DNA from: Pelagerythrobacter marinus
GTDB lineage: Bacteria > Pseudomonadota > Alphaproteobacteria > Sphingomonadales > Sphingomonadaceae
Length of the DNA stretch: 64,000 nt
Assembly: GCF_009827515.1 (NCBI RefSeq)
Contig: NZ_WTYO01000003.1
Location: 310,001-374,000 of the forward strand
Direction of reading: 5' to 3'
Shown piece after piece: positions 25,418-34,182 of the stretch; the first letter of the stretch is position 1; every line of letters starts with the position of its first letter. The position numbers were made by a program, and so were the translations under genes. Below the pieces are notes generated by a model, which was given only the letters and a program-made list of their open reading frames with translations, did no database searches and was not told the origin of the DNA.

Positions 25418-26425
25418 GTGACCCAGCAGACCACCGAACCCCGTTACGACGTGATCGCCATCGGCAATGCGATCGTCGATGTCATGGCCCCTTGCAGCGA
25501 GGAACTGCTGGAGGAACTGGGGCTGGCCAAGGGCGGCATGACGCTGGTCGATGCCGCGCGGGCGGAAGAGCTTTATGCCGCGATGGGCCCCGCGCGCGAG
25601 ATTTCCGGCGGCTCCGCGGCCAATACGCTGGCCGGCCTCTCGGCGCTCGGCGCGCAGTGCGCCTTCATCGGCCAGGTGGCCGACGACCAGCTCGGCGCTG
25701 TCTTCGCCCACGATATCCGCGCCGTCGGGATCGATTTCGACACGCCGCCGAGGCAGGACGATCCGCCCACGGCGCGTTGCCTGATCTTCGTCACGCCCGA
25801 CGCGCAGCGCACGATGAACACGTTCCTCGGCGCGAGCCAGTTCCTCCCGCCGTCGACGCTCGATGCGGAGGCGGTCGGGGCTGCGAAGATCCTCTACCTC
25901 GAAGGGTACCTGTGGGACCCGGAAGAACCGCGCGCCGCGATGCGCCGGGCGATCGAGGCCGCCCGGGCCGCCGGGCGCAAGGTGGCCTTCACCTTGTCGG
26001 AGGTGTTCGTGATCGATCGCCACGGCGACGATTTCCGCGCCCTGATCGACGACGGGCTGATCGACATCCTGTTCGCCAACCACCTGGAGCTCGCCGCCCT
26101 GACCGGCAAGGACACGCTCGACGCCGGCATTGCCGCGCTGCAGGACAAGGTGCCCACGCTGGTCGTCACCCGCAGCGCGGAGGGTGCCGTCGCCGTGCAC
26201 GACGGGCAGCGAGCCGAAGTGCCGGCGGAGCCGATCGACAAGGTGGTCGACACGACCGGCGCGGGCGATCTCTTCGCGGCCGGGTTCCTCTATGGCTACG
26301 TGCGCGAGGAATCGCTGGAGACCTGCCTGCGCCGCGGTGCGATCGCCGCGTGCGAGATCATCTCGCACTATGGCGCGCGGACCGAGGCCGACCTCTCCCG
26401 CCTGATGGACGACAAGCTGGGCTGA
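25418..26425 (+). CDS. PfkB family sugar/nucleoside kinase (adenosine kinase-like)
   Basis: 335 residues. The PfkB fold shows GNAIVDVMAPC near the start, the substrate-binding GGSAANTLAGLSALG (residues ~64-78), and the ATP-site DTTGAGDLFAAGFLYGY with the catalytic Asp. The pattern is closest to adenosine kinase or ribokinase-like members, so the substrate is probably a nucleoside or ribose, by inference. The start is a GTG at 25418 behind CAGGA; an upstream ATG in frame lies in the divergent promoter region. It stands alone, divergent from the EI24 gene. Confidence 0.85.
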   Translation: MTQQTTEPRYDVIAIGNAIVDVMAPCSEELLEELGLAKGGMTLVDAARAEELYAAMGPAREISGGSAANTLAGLSALGAQCAFIGQVADDQLGAVFAHDIRAVGIDFDTPPRQDDPPTARCLIFVTPDAQRTMNTFLGASQFLPPSTLDAEAVGAAKILYLEGYLWDPEEPRAAMRRAIEAARAAGRKVAFTLSEVFVIDRHGDDFRALIDDGLIDILFANHLELAALTGKDTLDAGIAALQDKVPTLVVTRSAEGAVAVHDGQRAEVPAEPIDKVVDTTGAGDLFAAGFLYGYVREESLETCLRRGAIAACEIISHYGARTEADLSRLMDDKLG

Positions 26426-26453
26426 GCGGCAGGGCCGCCGCGCGCGGCCGGCT

Positions 26454-27746
26454 TCAGCCGGCCTTGCCCTCGCGCTCCACCTCGCGCCAGCCGATGTCGC
26501 GGCGGCAGAACCCGTCGGGGAAATCGATCGCGTCGATCGCGGCATAGGCCGCCGCCTGCGCCTCGCCCACCGTATCGCCCATCGCGGTCACGTTGAGCAC
26601 GCGGCCGCCGTTCGCGCGCAGCGTCCCGCCGTCGCGGCGGGTGCCGGCGTGGAACACCTTGGCCTTGTCGCCATCGATCTTCCCCAGGTCGATCGCGCCG
26701 CCTTTCTCGGGCGCGCCGGGATAGCCCCTGGCCGCCATGACCACGGTCAGCGCGGAGCGGGGCGACCGCCGGACCGGGTCGCAGGTGCCGAGCCGGTTCT
26801 CGGCACAGGCGAGCATCAGTTCACCGAGGTCGCTTTCCATCCGCATCATCAGCACCTGGCATTCCGGGTCCCCGAAACGGGCGTTGTACTCGATCAGCTT
26901 GGGGCCTTCCTCGGTCAGCATCAGCCCGGCGTAGAGCACGCCCGAATAGGGCATTCCCTCGTCCGCCATTGCGCGCACGGTCGGCGCGATGATCCGCTTG
27001 AGCACTTCGCCGTGGAGCGTGGGCGTCAGGACCTTGGCCGGGCTGTAGGCGCCCATGCCGCCGGTGTTGGGCCCGGTATCGCCGTCGCCCACGCGCTTGT
27101 GATCCTGCGCGGTGCCGCAGGGCAGGATCGTCGCCCCGTCGGTCAGCGCGAAGAAGCTGGCTTCCTCGCCTTCGAGGAATTCCTCGATCACCACTTCGGC
27201 GCCGGCCGCGCCGAACTGGCCGCCGAACATGTCGGCGAGCGCGGTCTCGGCCTCCTCGCGGGTCTGCGCGATCACCACGCCCTTGCCCGCGGCGAGGCCA
27301 TCGGCCTTGAGCACGAAAGGCGCCGTGAACCGGTCGAGCGCGGCGGTCGCCGCCTCCAGCGAGCCGGCGCGGACATAGCCGGCCGTGGGGATGCCGGCCC
27401 GTTCGCACAGCTCCTTGGTGAAGGCCTTGCTCCCCTCGAGCCGGGCCGCCGCCTTCGACGGGCCGAAGACCGCCACGCCGCCGCCGCGCAGCGAATCGGC
27501 AAGCCCGTCCACCAGCGGCGCTTCCGGGCCGATCACGACCAGGCCGATGCGCCGTTCCTCGCAGAAGGCGAGGACGGCCGCGTGGTCGCGCGCGTCGAGA
27601 TCGACGCAGGTCGCGTGTTCGGCAATGCCGGGGTTGCCCGGCGCGGCGTAGAACCTATCCTCCTCGCGCGAGAGAAGGCGGGATTGCGCGAGCTTCCATG
27701 CCAGCGCATGTTCGCGCCCGCCCGAGCCCAGCAGAAGGATGTTCAT
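26454..27746 (-). CDS. purD: Phosphoribosylamine--glycine ligase
   Basis: PurD joins glycine to phosphoribosylamine with ATP in purine synthesis. The 430-residue protein starts [19 protein letters not shown], and has the ATP-grasp segments [33 protein letters not shown] and [12 protein letters not shown]. Its ATG shares the tetranucleotide CATG (27744-27747) with the start of xseA on the other strand, so there is no intergenic DNA between the divergent genes and its promoter must lie inside xseA. purH is 27 kb away. Confidence 0.95.
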   Translation of the reverse strand: MNILLLGSGGREHALAWKLAQSRLLSREEDRFYAAPGNPGIAEHATCVDLDARDHAAVLAFCEERRIGLVVIGPEAPLVDGLADSLRGGGVAVFGPSKAAARLEGSKAFTKELCERAGIPTAGYVRAGSLEAATAALDRFTAPFVLKADGLAAGKGVVIAQTREEAETALADMFGGQFGAAGAEVVIEEFLEGEEASFFALTDGATILPCGTAQDHKRVGDGDTGPNTGGMGAYSPAKVLTPTLHGEVLKRIIAPTVRAMADEGMPYSGVLYAGLMLTEEGPKLIEYNARFGDPECQVLMMRMESDLGELMLACAENRLGTCDPVRRSPRSALTVVMAARGYPGAPEKGGAIDLGKIDGDKAKVFHAGTRRDGGTLRANGGRVLNVTAMGDTVGEAQAAAYAAIDAIDFPDGFCRRDIGWREVEREGKAG

Positions 27747-29229
27747 GGCCGCTCCAGATTTCGAAGATGGTGGCAGTGGCGGGCTCGTAGCGCGCTCGCA
27801 GCGGGGGGACAACGCCGAGCCGCTGACGATCACCGAAGTTTCCGGCCTGCTCAAGCGGACGGTGGAGGAGCGCTTCGGCTTCGTGCGGCTGCGCGGCGAG
27901 CTGTCGGGCGTCAAGCGCGCGGCGTCCGGCCACGTCTACTTGTGCCTGAAGGACGAAGGCGCGGTGATCGACGGGGTCATGTGGCGCAGCACGGCCCAGC
28001 GGCTGAGCTTCGCGCCCGAAGACGGGCTGGAAGTCGTCGCCTCGGGAAAGCTGACGACATATCCGGGGCGCTCGAAATACCAGATCGTGATCGATCGGCT
28101 GGAAATCGCGGGCGAGGGGGCCCTGCTCGCGCTGCTCGAGAAGACGCGGGCCCGGCTGGCGGCCGAAGGGCTGTTCGCGCCCGAGCGCAAAAGGCCCCTG
28201 CCGTTCCTGCCGCGCACGATCGGGGTCGTGACGAGCCCGACCGGCGCGGTGATCCGCGACATCCTGCACCGCCTGGCAGACCGGTTTCCCAGTCACGTTG
28301 TCGTCTGGCCCGTCCTGGTCCAGGGGCAGGGCGCGGCCGAACAGGTCGCCGCGGCGATCCGCGGTTTCGGCGCGCTTCCGCCTGATGGCGCCGTGGCGCG
28401 GCCGGATCTCCTGATCGTTGCGCGCGGCGGCGGGTCGATCGAGGACTTGTGGAGTTTCAACGAGGAGGCAGTGGTCCGCGCCATTGCCGACAGCCCGGTG
28501 CCGGTGATCAGCGCGGTCGGCCACGAGACCGATACGACGCTGGCCGATCACGCGGCCGACCGGCGCGCCCCCACGCCGACCGCGGCCGCGGAAATGGCCG
28601 TGCCCGTGCGGGCGGAGCTGGCGGCCACGATGGCCGACTATGCCCTTCGCAAGCGGCGCGCGATCCTGCGCCCGGTGGCGATCGGCCGCGAACGGCTGGA
28701 GGCGCGGGCCCAGCGCCTGCCGCGCGCCGACGCGCTGCTCCAGCCCCAGGCCCAGAAGCTCGACGAGCTGGCGGAGCGGCTGCGGCGCGGGCTCGCCGAC
28801 CGGGCCGGGCGCGGGCGCGAGCGCCTGTCCGAACTGCGCCTGTCGCCTGCCGTGCTGCGCCGCGCCCTGCGCGATGCGCGCCAGCGGCTCGACGCGCAGC
28901 GCCTGACCCCGATGCTGCCGACCCTGCGGCTCCAGCGCGAGCGGGAGCGGTTCGGCGCGCTCGAACGTCTCCACCTCTCGCTCGACCCCAAGGCGCCGCT
29001 CGCGCGTGGTTTCGTGCTGGTGAAGGACGCGCGCGGCAATCTGGTCCGCTCGCGCGCCGCGGCGGCGGGGGAGCCTTCGCTGGAGCTCGAATTCGCCGAC
29101 GGCGCGCTCCACGTCGCGCCGGCCGGTTCGGCCGGGGGCAGGGCGGGCCCCGCCCGGCCGGCGAAGCGTGCGCCAAAGCCCACGAATGCCGCCGCGCCGC
29201 GGCAAGAGGATTTGTTCGGCCGCGAATGA
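27745..29229 (+). CDS. xseA: Exodeoxyribonuclease VII large subunit
   Basis: The catalytic subunit of ExoVII degrades single-stranded DNA to oligonucleotides. The ~494-residue protein has an N-terminal OB-fold ([26 protein letters not shown]...[11 protein letters not shown]), then the catalytic core with [34 protein letters not shown] and [23 protein letters not shown], a coiled-coil middle and a Pro/Ala-rich tail. The ATG at 27745 has AGAAGGA at good distance; an in-frame ATG at 27739 is less well placed. xseB is not in the window. Confidence 0.93.
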   Translation: MAAPDFEDGGSGGLVARSQRGDNAEPLTITEVSGLLKRTVEERFGFVRLRGELSGVKRAASGHVYLCLKDEGAVIDGVMWRSTAQRLSFAPEDGLEVVASGKLTTYPGRSKYQIVIDRLEIAGEGALLALLEKTRARLAAEGLFAPERKRPLPFLPRTIGVVTSPTGAVIRDILHRLADRFPSHVVVWPVLVQGQGAAEQVAAAIRGFGALPPDGAVARPDLLIVARGGGSIEDLWSFNEEAVVRAIADSPVPVISAVGHETDTTLADHAADRRAPTPTAAAEMAVPVRAELAATMADYALRKRRAILRPVAIGRERLEARAQRLPRADALLQPQAQKLDELAERLRRGLADRAGRGRERLSELRLSPAVLRRALRDARQRLDAQRLTPMLPTLRLQRERERFGALERLHLSLDPKAPLARGFVLVKDARGNLVRSRAAAAGEPSLELEFADGALHVAPAGSAGGRAGPARPAKRAPKPTNAAAPRQEDLFGRE

Positions 29230-29241
29230 CTTGCTAGGGCG

Positions 29242-29454
29242 ATGGTCATGTTGATGAATTCCGGCAATGGCGGCGAAGCGAAGCTCGCCTACGGCCCCAA
29301 CGGCTTCCGCGTCCTGCGCGCGGGCCAGCACGTCTTCTGCGCGGTTACCGGCGAGGCGATCCCGCTGGAGGAGCTGCGGTACTGGAGCGTCGAGCGGCAG
29401 GAAGCCTATGCCAGCGCCGAAGTCGCCACCCGCCGGATGACGCAGGGCGGATGA
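29242..29454 (+). CDS. DUF2093 family protein
   Basis: 70 residues. The family core is visible: KLAYGPNGFRVLRAGQHVFCAVTGEAIPLEELRYWSVERQEAY. DUF2093 proteins are short alphaproteobacterial proteins of unknown function, often placed after xseA as here. An in-frame ATG two codons on is an alternative start. The stop overlaps the start of the M23 peptidase gene by 4 nt, so xseA, this gene and the peptidase may be one transcript. Confidence 0.85.
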   Translation: MVMLMNSGNGGEAKLAYGPNGFRVLRAGQHVFCAVTGEAIPLEELRYWSVERQEAYASAEVATRRMTQGG

Positions 29455-30398
29455 GCGGGCGGCGTTTCGCGCTCCGCCTGGCGGGCGCCGCGGGCGCGCT
29501 GCTCGCGCTGGCCAGCTGCATCCCTTCGCCCGGCGTGCCCGACGAAGTTGTCCAGCCCGTCCCGTCGCCGGTCCCGGCCGAAACGCCGGACGCCGCGGCG
29601 CCCGAACCCGAACCCACGCCCGAGCCGCCCGCCGGCCCGACCACTTTCGTGTTCGAGGGCGAAACCACGCAGGGCGGATGGATCCGCGGCCAGGCACCGG
29701 CGGGCACGGTGTCCGCGCGGCTCGACGACCAGCCGCTGGTGCTCGACGAAGAAGGCCGGTTTTTTGCCGCGTTCGATCGCGATGCCGGAACCCGCGCCAC
29801 GCTGAGCGCGCGGCTGGCCGACGGGCGCACGATCGAAAGCCCGATCGCGATCGCCCCGCGCGAGTGGAACATCGAACATGTCAACGTCGCCCGCCGTCGC
29901 GGCGGCGCGAGCGAGGCGTTCATGAAGATCCGCCGCCCCGAGCTGGCGCGGATCGTCGCGGCGCGCGCGGTCGAATCGCCGGTCGACGGCTGGCGGCAGG
30001 ATTTCGTCTGGCCCGCGACCGGGCGGATCTCGGGCCGGTTCGGCTCGCAGCGGATCTATCGCGGAGAGCCGGGCAGCTATCATTCCGGCCTCGACATCGC
30101 GACGGGCGAAAGCGGCACGCCGTTCGTCGCCCCCGCCGACGGGGTCGTCGTGCTCGCCAGCGAGCGCCCTTTCAGCCTCGAAGGCAACCTGCTGATCATC
30201 GATCACGGGCAGGGGCTGAACAGCGCCTTCCTGCACCTCTCGCGAATCGCGGTGGAGGAAGGGCAGGTCGTGCGCCGCGGCCAGGTGCTCGGCAATATCG
30301 GGGCCACGGGGCGGGCAACCGGCCCGCACCTGCACTGGAGCATCAAGTGGCGCGACGCGCGGCTCGACCCGCTGCTGTTCCTCGGCCCCATGCCCTGA
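29451..30398 (+). CDS. M23 family peptidoglycan endopeptidase, lipoprotein
   Basis: 315 residues: a lipoprotein signal with Cys in LALASC (near residue 24), a long Pro/Glu linker (~25-65), a beta-rich middle region, and a C-terminal LytM/M23 domain from about 180. Zinc-type motifs are SYHSGLDIA and THLHW-like GPHLHWSIKW. The metal-binding His and Asp are present, so it may cut peptide cross-links in peptidoglycan rather than be a degenerate activator. It is coupled to the DUF2093 gene upstream by an ATGA overlap. Confidence 0.9.
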   Translation: MSGRRFALRLAGAAGALLALASCIPSPGVPDEVVQPVPSPVPAETPDAAAPEPEPTPEPPAGPTTFVFEGETTQGGWIRGQAPAGTVSARLDDQPLVLDEEGRFFAAFDRDAGTRATLSARLADGRTIESPIAIAPREWNIEHVNVARRRGGASEAFMKIRRPELARIVAARAVESPVDGWRQDFVWPATGRISGRFGSQRIYRGEPGSYHSGLDIATGESGTPFVAPADGVVVLASERPFSLEGNLLIIDHGQGLNSAFLHLSRIAVEEGQVVRRGQVLGNIGATGRATGPHLHWSIKWRDARLDPLLFLGPMP

Positions 30399-30417
30399 GG
30401 CCGCCTCCCTTCGCGCG

Positions 30418-31404
30418 ATGGCCCTGCGACCCGTGACCGTTCGCCGAATCGCGGCGCTTTTCATCGCGCTGCTCGCCGCCCCGGGGACCTGGCTGCGCTC
30501 GCCCCTGCCGGAGCCGGACTATCGGCCGATCCTGGCGGTCGAGCGGCTCGAGGTCGAGCGCGACCGGATCGGTCCTTTCACGATCGACGGGGCCTGGGCG
30601 CTGACCAGCCCGAACAGCCATTTCGGCGGCTACTCGGGCCTCGTCTCCCTGCCCGACGGGCGGCTGCTGGCGGTCAGCGACCACGGCCGCTTCCTGCGCT
30701 TCGATCCGCCGGGGGGCGAAGGCCGCGCCCCGGTATTCGGCGCGATCGGCGGCCGGGCCGACGTGCGCAAATATGCCGTCGATGCCGAAGCGGTGACGAG
30801 CGCACCCGGCGGCCGGGACCTGTGGGTCGCTTACGAGGGCAGCAATTCGATCGTCCGTTTCGATCCCGGGCTGGAGGACGGGGAAACCGTGACGCCGGCG
30901 GCGATGCGCGGCTGGTCGGGCAATGGCGGGCCCGAATCGCTCGCCCGCTTGCCCGACGGGCGGTTCCTGGCGATCGAGGAAGGCGCACCGACCGCCGGCT
31001 CCACCGGTGCGGCCGTGCTCTTTCCGGCGGACCCGGTGGACGGGGGGGAGCCGATCGCGTTCCGCTATGCCTCGCCCGAGGGATTTCGCCCGTCCGATGC
31101 TGCCGCCCTGCCCGACGGCCGGGTCCTGGTGCTCCATCGAAGGGTGACGATCGGCCTGCCCTTCGCGTTCGAAACGGCGATCGCGGTCGCCGACCCGGAG
31201 GCGATTCGCGCGGGTGCAACCTGGCGCGGAGAGGTGCTGGCCACGATCGGCGGGCCGCTGCCTGCCGACAATTTCGAAGGCATGGCGGTCGTGCCCCGGG
31301 CCGACGGTTCGGTGACGATCTGGTTGATCAGCGACGACAATCGCGGCGTTCTGCAGCGCACGCTGCTCTATCGGCTCTCGCTCGATCCCGGCGACCTGGG
31401 CTGA
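30418..31404 (+). CDS. Esterase-like activity of phytase family protein, exported
   Basis: 328 residues with a hydrophobic N-terminus (RRIAALFIALLAAPGTWLR) acting as signal peptide or anchor, then a beta-propeller of the phytase-type esterase-like family: HFGGYSGLVSLPDGRLLAVSDHGRFLRF, DAEAVTSAPGGRDLWVAYEG, NGGPESLARLPDGRFLAIEE, DNFEGMAVV and ISDDNRGVLQRTLLYR. Members are poorly characterised; some act on phosphate esters. It begins 19 nt after the M23 gene, so the two may be co-transcribed. Confidence 0.85.
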   Translation: MALRPVTVRRIAALFIALLAAPGTWLRSPLPEPDYRPILAVERLEVERDRIGPFTIDGAWALTSPNSHFGGYSGLVSLPDGRLLAVSDHGRFLRFDPPGGEGRAPVFGAIGGRADVRKYAVDAEAVTSAPGGRDLWVAYEGSNSIVRFDPGLEDGETVTPAAMRGWSGNGGPESLARLPDGRFLAIEEGAPTAGSTGAAVLFPADPVDGGEPIAFRYASPEGFRPSDAAALPDGRVLVLHRRVTIGLPFAFETAIAVADPEAIRAGATWRGEVLATIGGPLPADNFEGMAVVPRADGSVTIWLISDDNRGVLQRTLLYRLSLDPGDLG

Positions 31405-31466
31405 TCCGAAGCGTCCGGGGCGACGTGCCGACGCCTTGCGGACGTGCCAGCGAAGGGTGCGCAAGC

Positions 31467-31500
31467 AAAAGGGCGCGCGGATCGCTCCGCACGCCCTTTT
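31467..31500. terminator. Bidirectional intrinsic terminator between the phytase-like gene and rpmB
   Basis: AAAAGGGCGCGCGGA (31467-31481) pairs with TCCGCACGCCCTTTT (31486-31500) over 15 positions with one mismatch, around a TCGC loop. A-run on one side and T-run on the other let it work for the plus-strand gene ending at 31404 and for minus-strand rpmB ending at 31561. Confidence 0.75.
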
Positions 31501-31518
31501 CGCGTGCCCTTTTCGCGT
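31493..31518. repeat. Tandem 13-bp repeat next to the rpmB terminator
   Basis: GCCCTTTTCGCGT occurs twice in tandem (31493-31505 and 31506-31518); the first copy forms the T-run arm of the terminator. It looks like slippage duplication of the terminator's 3' arm. Confidence 0.7.
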
Positions 31519-31560
31519 GCCTTGTCGCAGGGCCCGGCGCGGCGGCCGGGGGCCGGCCGA

Positions 31561-31848
31561 TCAGGCGGCGTCCTGCGCCTTCTTCAGCTCGCGCTTCACC
31601 TTCAGCACGCGCGCGCTGAGTTTCTCGTCGCGGGTCTTCAGCAGCCAGTTGTCGAGGCCGCCGTTGTGTTCGACCGAACGCAGGCCCTGGGTGGACACGC
31701 GGAACTTGAAGCTGCGATCCAGCTTCTCGCTCATCAGCGTGACGTGCTGCAGGTTCGGCAGGAAGACACGCTTGGTCTTGTTGTTGGCGTGGCTCACGTT
31801 GTGGCCGACCTGGCGGCCCTTGCCGGTCAGTTCGCAAATGCGCGACAT
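31561..31848 (-). CDS. rpmB: 50S ribosomal protein L28
   Basis: 95 residues, basic. It begins [32 protein letters not shown], the usual L28 start with a partly replaced zinc-binding motif (only one Cys here, so the zinc-free form). The ATG at 31848 is preceded by GAGAGA. The frame is open further upstream, but the extra residues are not L28. It is divergent from tadA and ends at a strong bidirectional terminator. Confidence 0.96.
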   Translation of the reverse strand: MSRICELTGKGRQVGHNVSHANNKTKRVFLPNLQHVTLMSEKLDRSFKFRVSTQGLRSVEHNGGLDNWLLKTRDEKLSARVLKVKRELKKAQDAA

Positions 31849-31978
31849 GGGAAATCTCTCGTTCTTGGCTGCAGGGTTCGGGGCATGCCCGTCCCGGAAA
31901 GCGGCGCGCTTAGCGGGGCAGGCCCGAATCGTCAAGCGCGTTGCGGCCTGCCGCGCGAGCGGGTAGCGCGGTCGGGCG

Positions 31979-32434
31979 ATGACGCGCTGGCCAATTCCTG
32001 AACCGATGGAGCGCGCGCTGGCGCTGGCCCGCGCCGCGGCGGCCGACGGCGAAGTGCCGATCGGCGCGGTGGTCGTGCGCGGCGGGCAGGTGATCGCCGA
32101 GGGGCGCAATGCCCCGCGCGCGACGCACGATCCGACCGCCCATGCCGAGATCGCCGCGATTCGCGCCGCCGCCGCCGCCCTGGGGGCGGAACGCCTCGCC
32201 GATTGCGACCTCTACGTCACGCTGGAACCGTGCGCGATGTGCGCGGGCGCGATCGTCCATGCGCGAATCGCGCGCCTTTACTACGCGGCGGCGGATGCCA
32301 AGGGGGGCGCGGTGGAACACGGCGCGCGGGTTTTCGACCACCCGCAATGCCTCCACCGGCCCGAAGTCTACGGCGGGATCGGCGAAGGCGAAGCGGCGGC
32401 GCTGCTGCGCGGCTTCTTCCGCGATCGCCGCTGA
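31979..32434 (+). CDS. tadA: tRNA-specific adenosine deaminase
   Basis: TadA converts A34 of tRNA-Arg(ACG) to inosine. The 151-residue protein has the deaminase zinc and catalytic motifs HAE in [13 protein letters not shown] and PCAMC in [16 protein letters not shown], plus [10 protein letters not shown] near the start. It lies between rpmB (divergent) and nadC (convergent, 17-nt gap). It may have its own promoter in the 130-nt gap upstream. Confidence 0.93.
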   Translation: MTRWPIPEPMERALALARAAAADGEVPIGAVVVRGGQVIAEGRNAPRATHDPTAHAEIAAIRAAAAALGAERLADCDLYVTLEPCAMCAGAIVHARIARLYYAAADAKGGAVEHGARVFDHPQCLHRPEVYGGIGEGEAAALLRGFFRDRR

Positions 32435-32451
32435 CCGCGGCCGGGCCGCGG

Positions 32452-33339
32452 TCACAGCGGAGTGAAATCCAGCCCGATATCGGCCGCGGGGGCGCTCTGC
32501 GTCAGGCGGCCGACCGAGACGTAATCGACCCCCGTGGCCGCCTTGGCCGCGATGGTCGACAGGTCGATGCCGCCGCTCGCCTCGGTCGGGACGCGCCCGT
32601 CCACGATCGCCACGGCCTCGCGCAGGGTCGGCGGGTCCATGTTGTCGAGCAGGAGGCGCGTGGCCCCCGCGGCCAGCGCCGGCTCGATCTGGTCCAGCCG
32701 GTCCACTTCGCAGATGATGTCGCGCACCCCGGCTGCGACCGCGCGGCGCACGGCTTCGCCCACGCTGCCGGCAACCAGGACGTGGTTGTCCTTGATCATC
32801 GCCGCGTCCCACAGGCCCAGCCGGTGGTTGGCCGCGCCGCCTTGCCGGGTCGCGTATTTTTCCAGCATCCGCAGCCCGGGCAGGGTCTTGCGCGTGTCGA
32901 GCAGGGTGCAGCCCGGGTTGGCCATGGCATCGACATAGGCGCGGGTCATCGTGGCGATGCCCGAAAGGTGCTGCACGGTGTTGAGCGCGCTGCGCTCCGC
33001 CGTCAGCATGGCCCGTGCATTGCCCGAAAGCCGCATGACATCGTGCCCGGCGGGCACGCTTTCGCCCTCTTCCGCCAGGATCTCGATCTCGATCCGCGGG
33101 TCGAGCGCGCGGAAGAAGGCCGCGGCCACCGGCAGGCCGGCGACGACGATCGCGTCGCGCGTGTCCATCACCCCGGCGAAGCGGGCATCGGCGGGGATCA
33201 CGCTCTCGCTGGTGACGTCGCGCCCGCCGCCGTCCAGCCCTTCGCCGAGATCCTCCGCCAGCGTGTCGCGAACGAAGCGGTCGAGGTCGAAACCGGGGAG
33301 GGTGAACTGCGCCATCGCGCCGGTCTGGCCGATTTTCAC
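32452..33339 (-). CDS. nadC: Nicotinate-nucleotide pyrophosphorylase (quinolinate phosphoribosyltransferase)
   Basis: Makes nicotinate mononucleotide from quinolinate and PRPP in NAD synthesis. About 295 residues. Motifs include TAERSALNTVQHLSGIAT, DTRKTLPGLRMLEKYA and HRLGLWDAAMIKDNHV. The start is a GTG at 33339 with GAGG upstream; the ATG at 33315 (MAQFTLPGFDL) gives a more usual N-terminus but lacks a ribosome site, so either is possible. nadA and nadB are not nearby. It converges on tadA. Confidence 0.93.
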   Translation of the reverse strand: MKIGQTGAMAQFTLPGFDLDRFVRDTLAEDLGEGLDGGGRDVTSESVIPADARFAGVMDTRDAIVVAGLPVAAAFFRALDPRIEIEILAEEGESVPAGHDVMRLSGNARAMLTAERSALNTVQHLSGIATMTRAYVDAMANPGCTLLDTRKTLPGLRMLEKYATRQGGAANHRLGLWDAAMIKDNHVLVAGSVGEAVRRAVAAGVRDIICEVDRLDQIEPALAAGATRLLLDNMDPPTLREAVAIVDGRVPTEASGGIDLSTIAAKAATGVDYVSVGRLTQSAPAADIGLDFTPL

Positions 33340-33384
33340 CCCCGCCTCAAGCCGCCGCGCGCGCCCGGAGGCTCCTGCAATCGA

Positions 33385-34182
33385 TCAGTGGACGAAGCGC
33401 GCCACCACGTCGCGATAGCTGCGGCTGACCTTCACCTCGGCGCCGCTGTCGAGCACGAGGAAGCATTCGCCGTTGGTATGCGGGCGCACCTGGCGGACCT
33501 GGTCGAGGTTGACGATGGTCGAGCGGTGGACGCGCTGGAATTTGCGCGGATCGAGCCGCCGTTCCAGATCCTTCATCGTTTCGCGCAGGATCAGCGAGTT
33601 GTCGCCGGTGTAGATGCACATGTAGTCGCCGGCGGCCTCGATATGCTCGATCGAGCTTACCTCGACGCGGAAGATCTGGCCCCGGTCCTTGACGTTGATC
33701 AGCTTCTCGAACCGGTCGCTCGCCTCGCTTTCGCTGTCGACGAATTCCTCCGCCGCATCGGGCGCGACTTCGGACAGGACGTTGAGCAGCTTCTCCGCCT
33801 CTTCCGCCGAACGCTTTTCCGCCAGGCGCAGGCGGACGCGCTCGATCGTGTCGGCCAGCTTGTCGGGATCGACCGGCTTCATCAGGTAATTGACCGCGTT
33901 CGCCTCGAACGCGCGGATCGCGTGTTCCTGGAAGGCGGTGACGAAGACGAACAGCGGCGGTTCGATCTCCATCACTCCCTTGACCACCGAGAAGCCGTCG
34001 AACCCGGGCATCTGGATGTCGAGGAAGACCAGGTCGGGCTTTTCGGTCTTGATCTTGCGGATGGCCTCGCGCCCGTTGGCGCAGGTATCGATCACCTCGA
34101 CGTCGTCGAAGGCTTCGAGGCGGACCTGCAGGCCCTGGATGGCGAGCTTTTCGTCGTCGACGATAATGGTGCGAATGGTCAT
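33385..34182 (-). CDS. LytTR-type response regulator
   Basis: 265 residues. The receiver domain (residues 1-120) has the acidic pair DDE near residue 9, the phosphoacceptor Asp in LVFLDIQMPGFDG (about residue 54), and Thr/Lys in FVTAFQ and YLMKPVD. The C-terminal LytTR DNA-binding domain (~160-262) contains VSSIEHIEAAGDYMCIYT and FQRVHRSTIVNL. LytTR regulators bind direct repeats and act as activators. It is coupled to the sensor kinase upstream by a 4-nt overlap. Targets are unknown. Confidence 0.92.
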   Translation of the reverse strand: MTIRTIIVDDEKLAIQGLQVRLEAFDDVEVIDTCANGREAIRKIKTEKPDLVFLDIQMPGFDGFSVVKGVMEIEPPLFVFVTAFQEHAIRAFEANAVNYLMKPVDPDKLADTIERVRLRLAEKRSAEEAEKLLNVLSEVAPDAAEEFVDSESEASDRFEKLINVKDRGQIFRVEVSSIEHIEAAGDYMCIYTGDNSLILRETMKDLERRLDPRKFQRVHRSTIVNLDQVRQVRPHTNGECFLVLDSGAEVKVSRSYRDVVARFVH

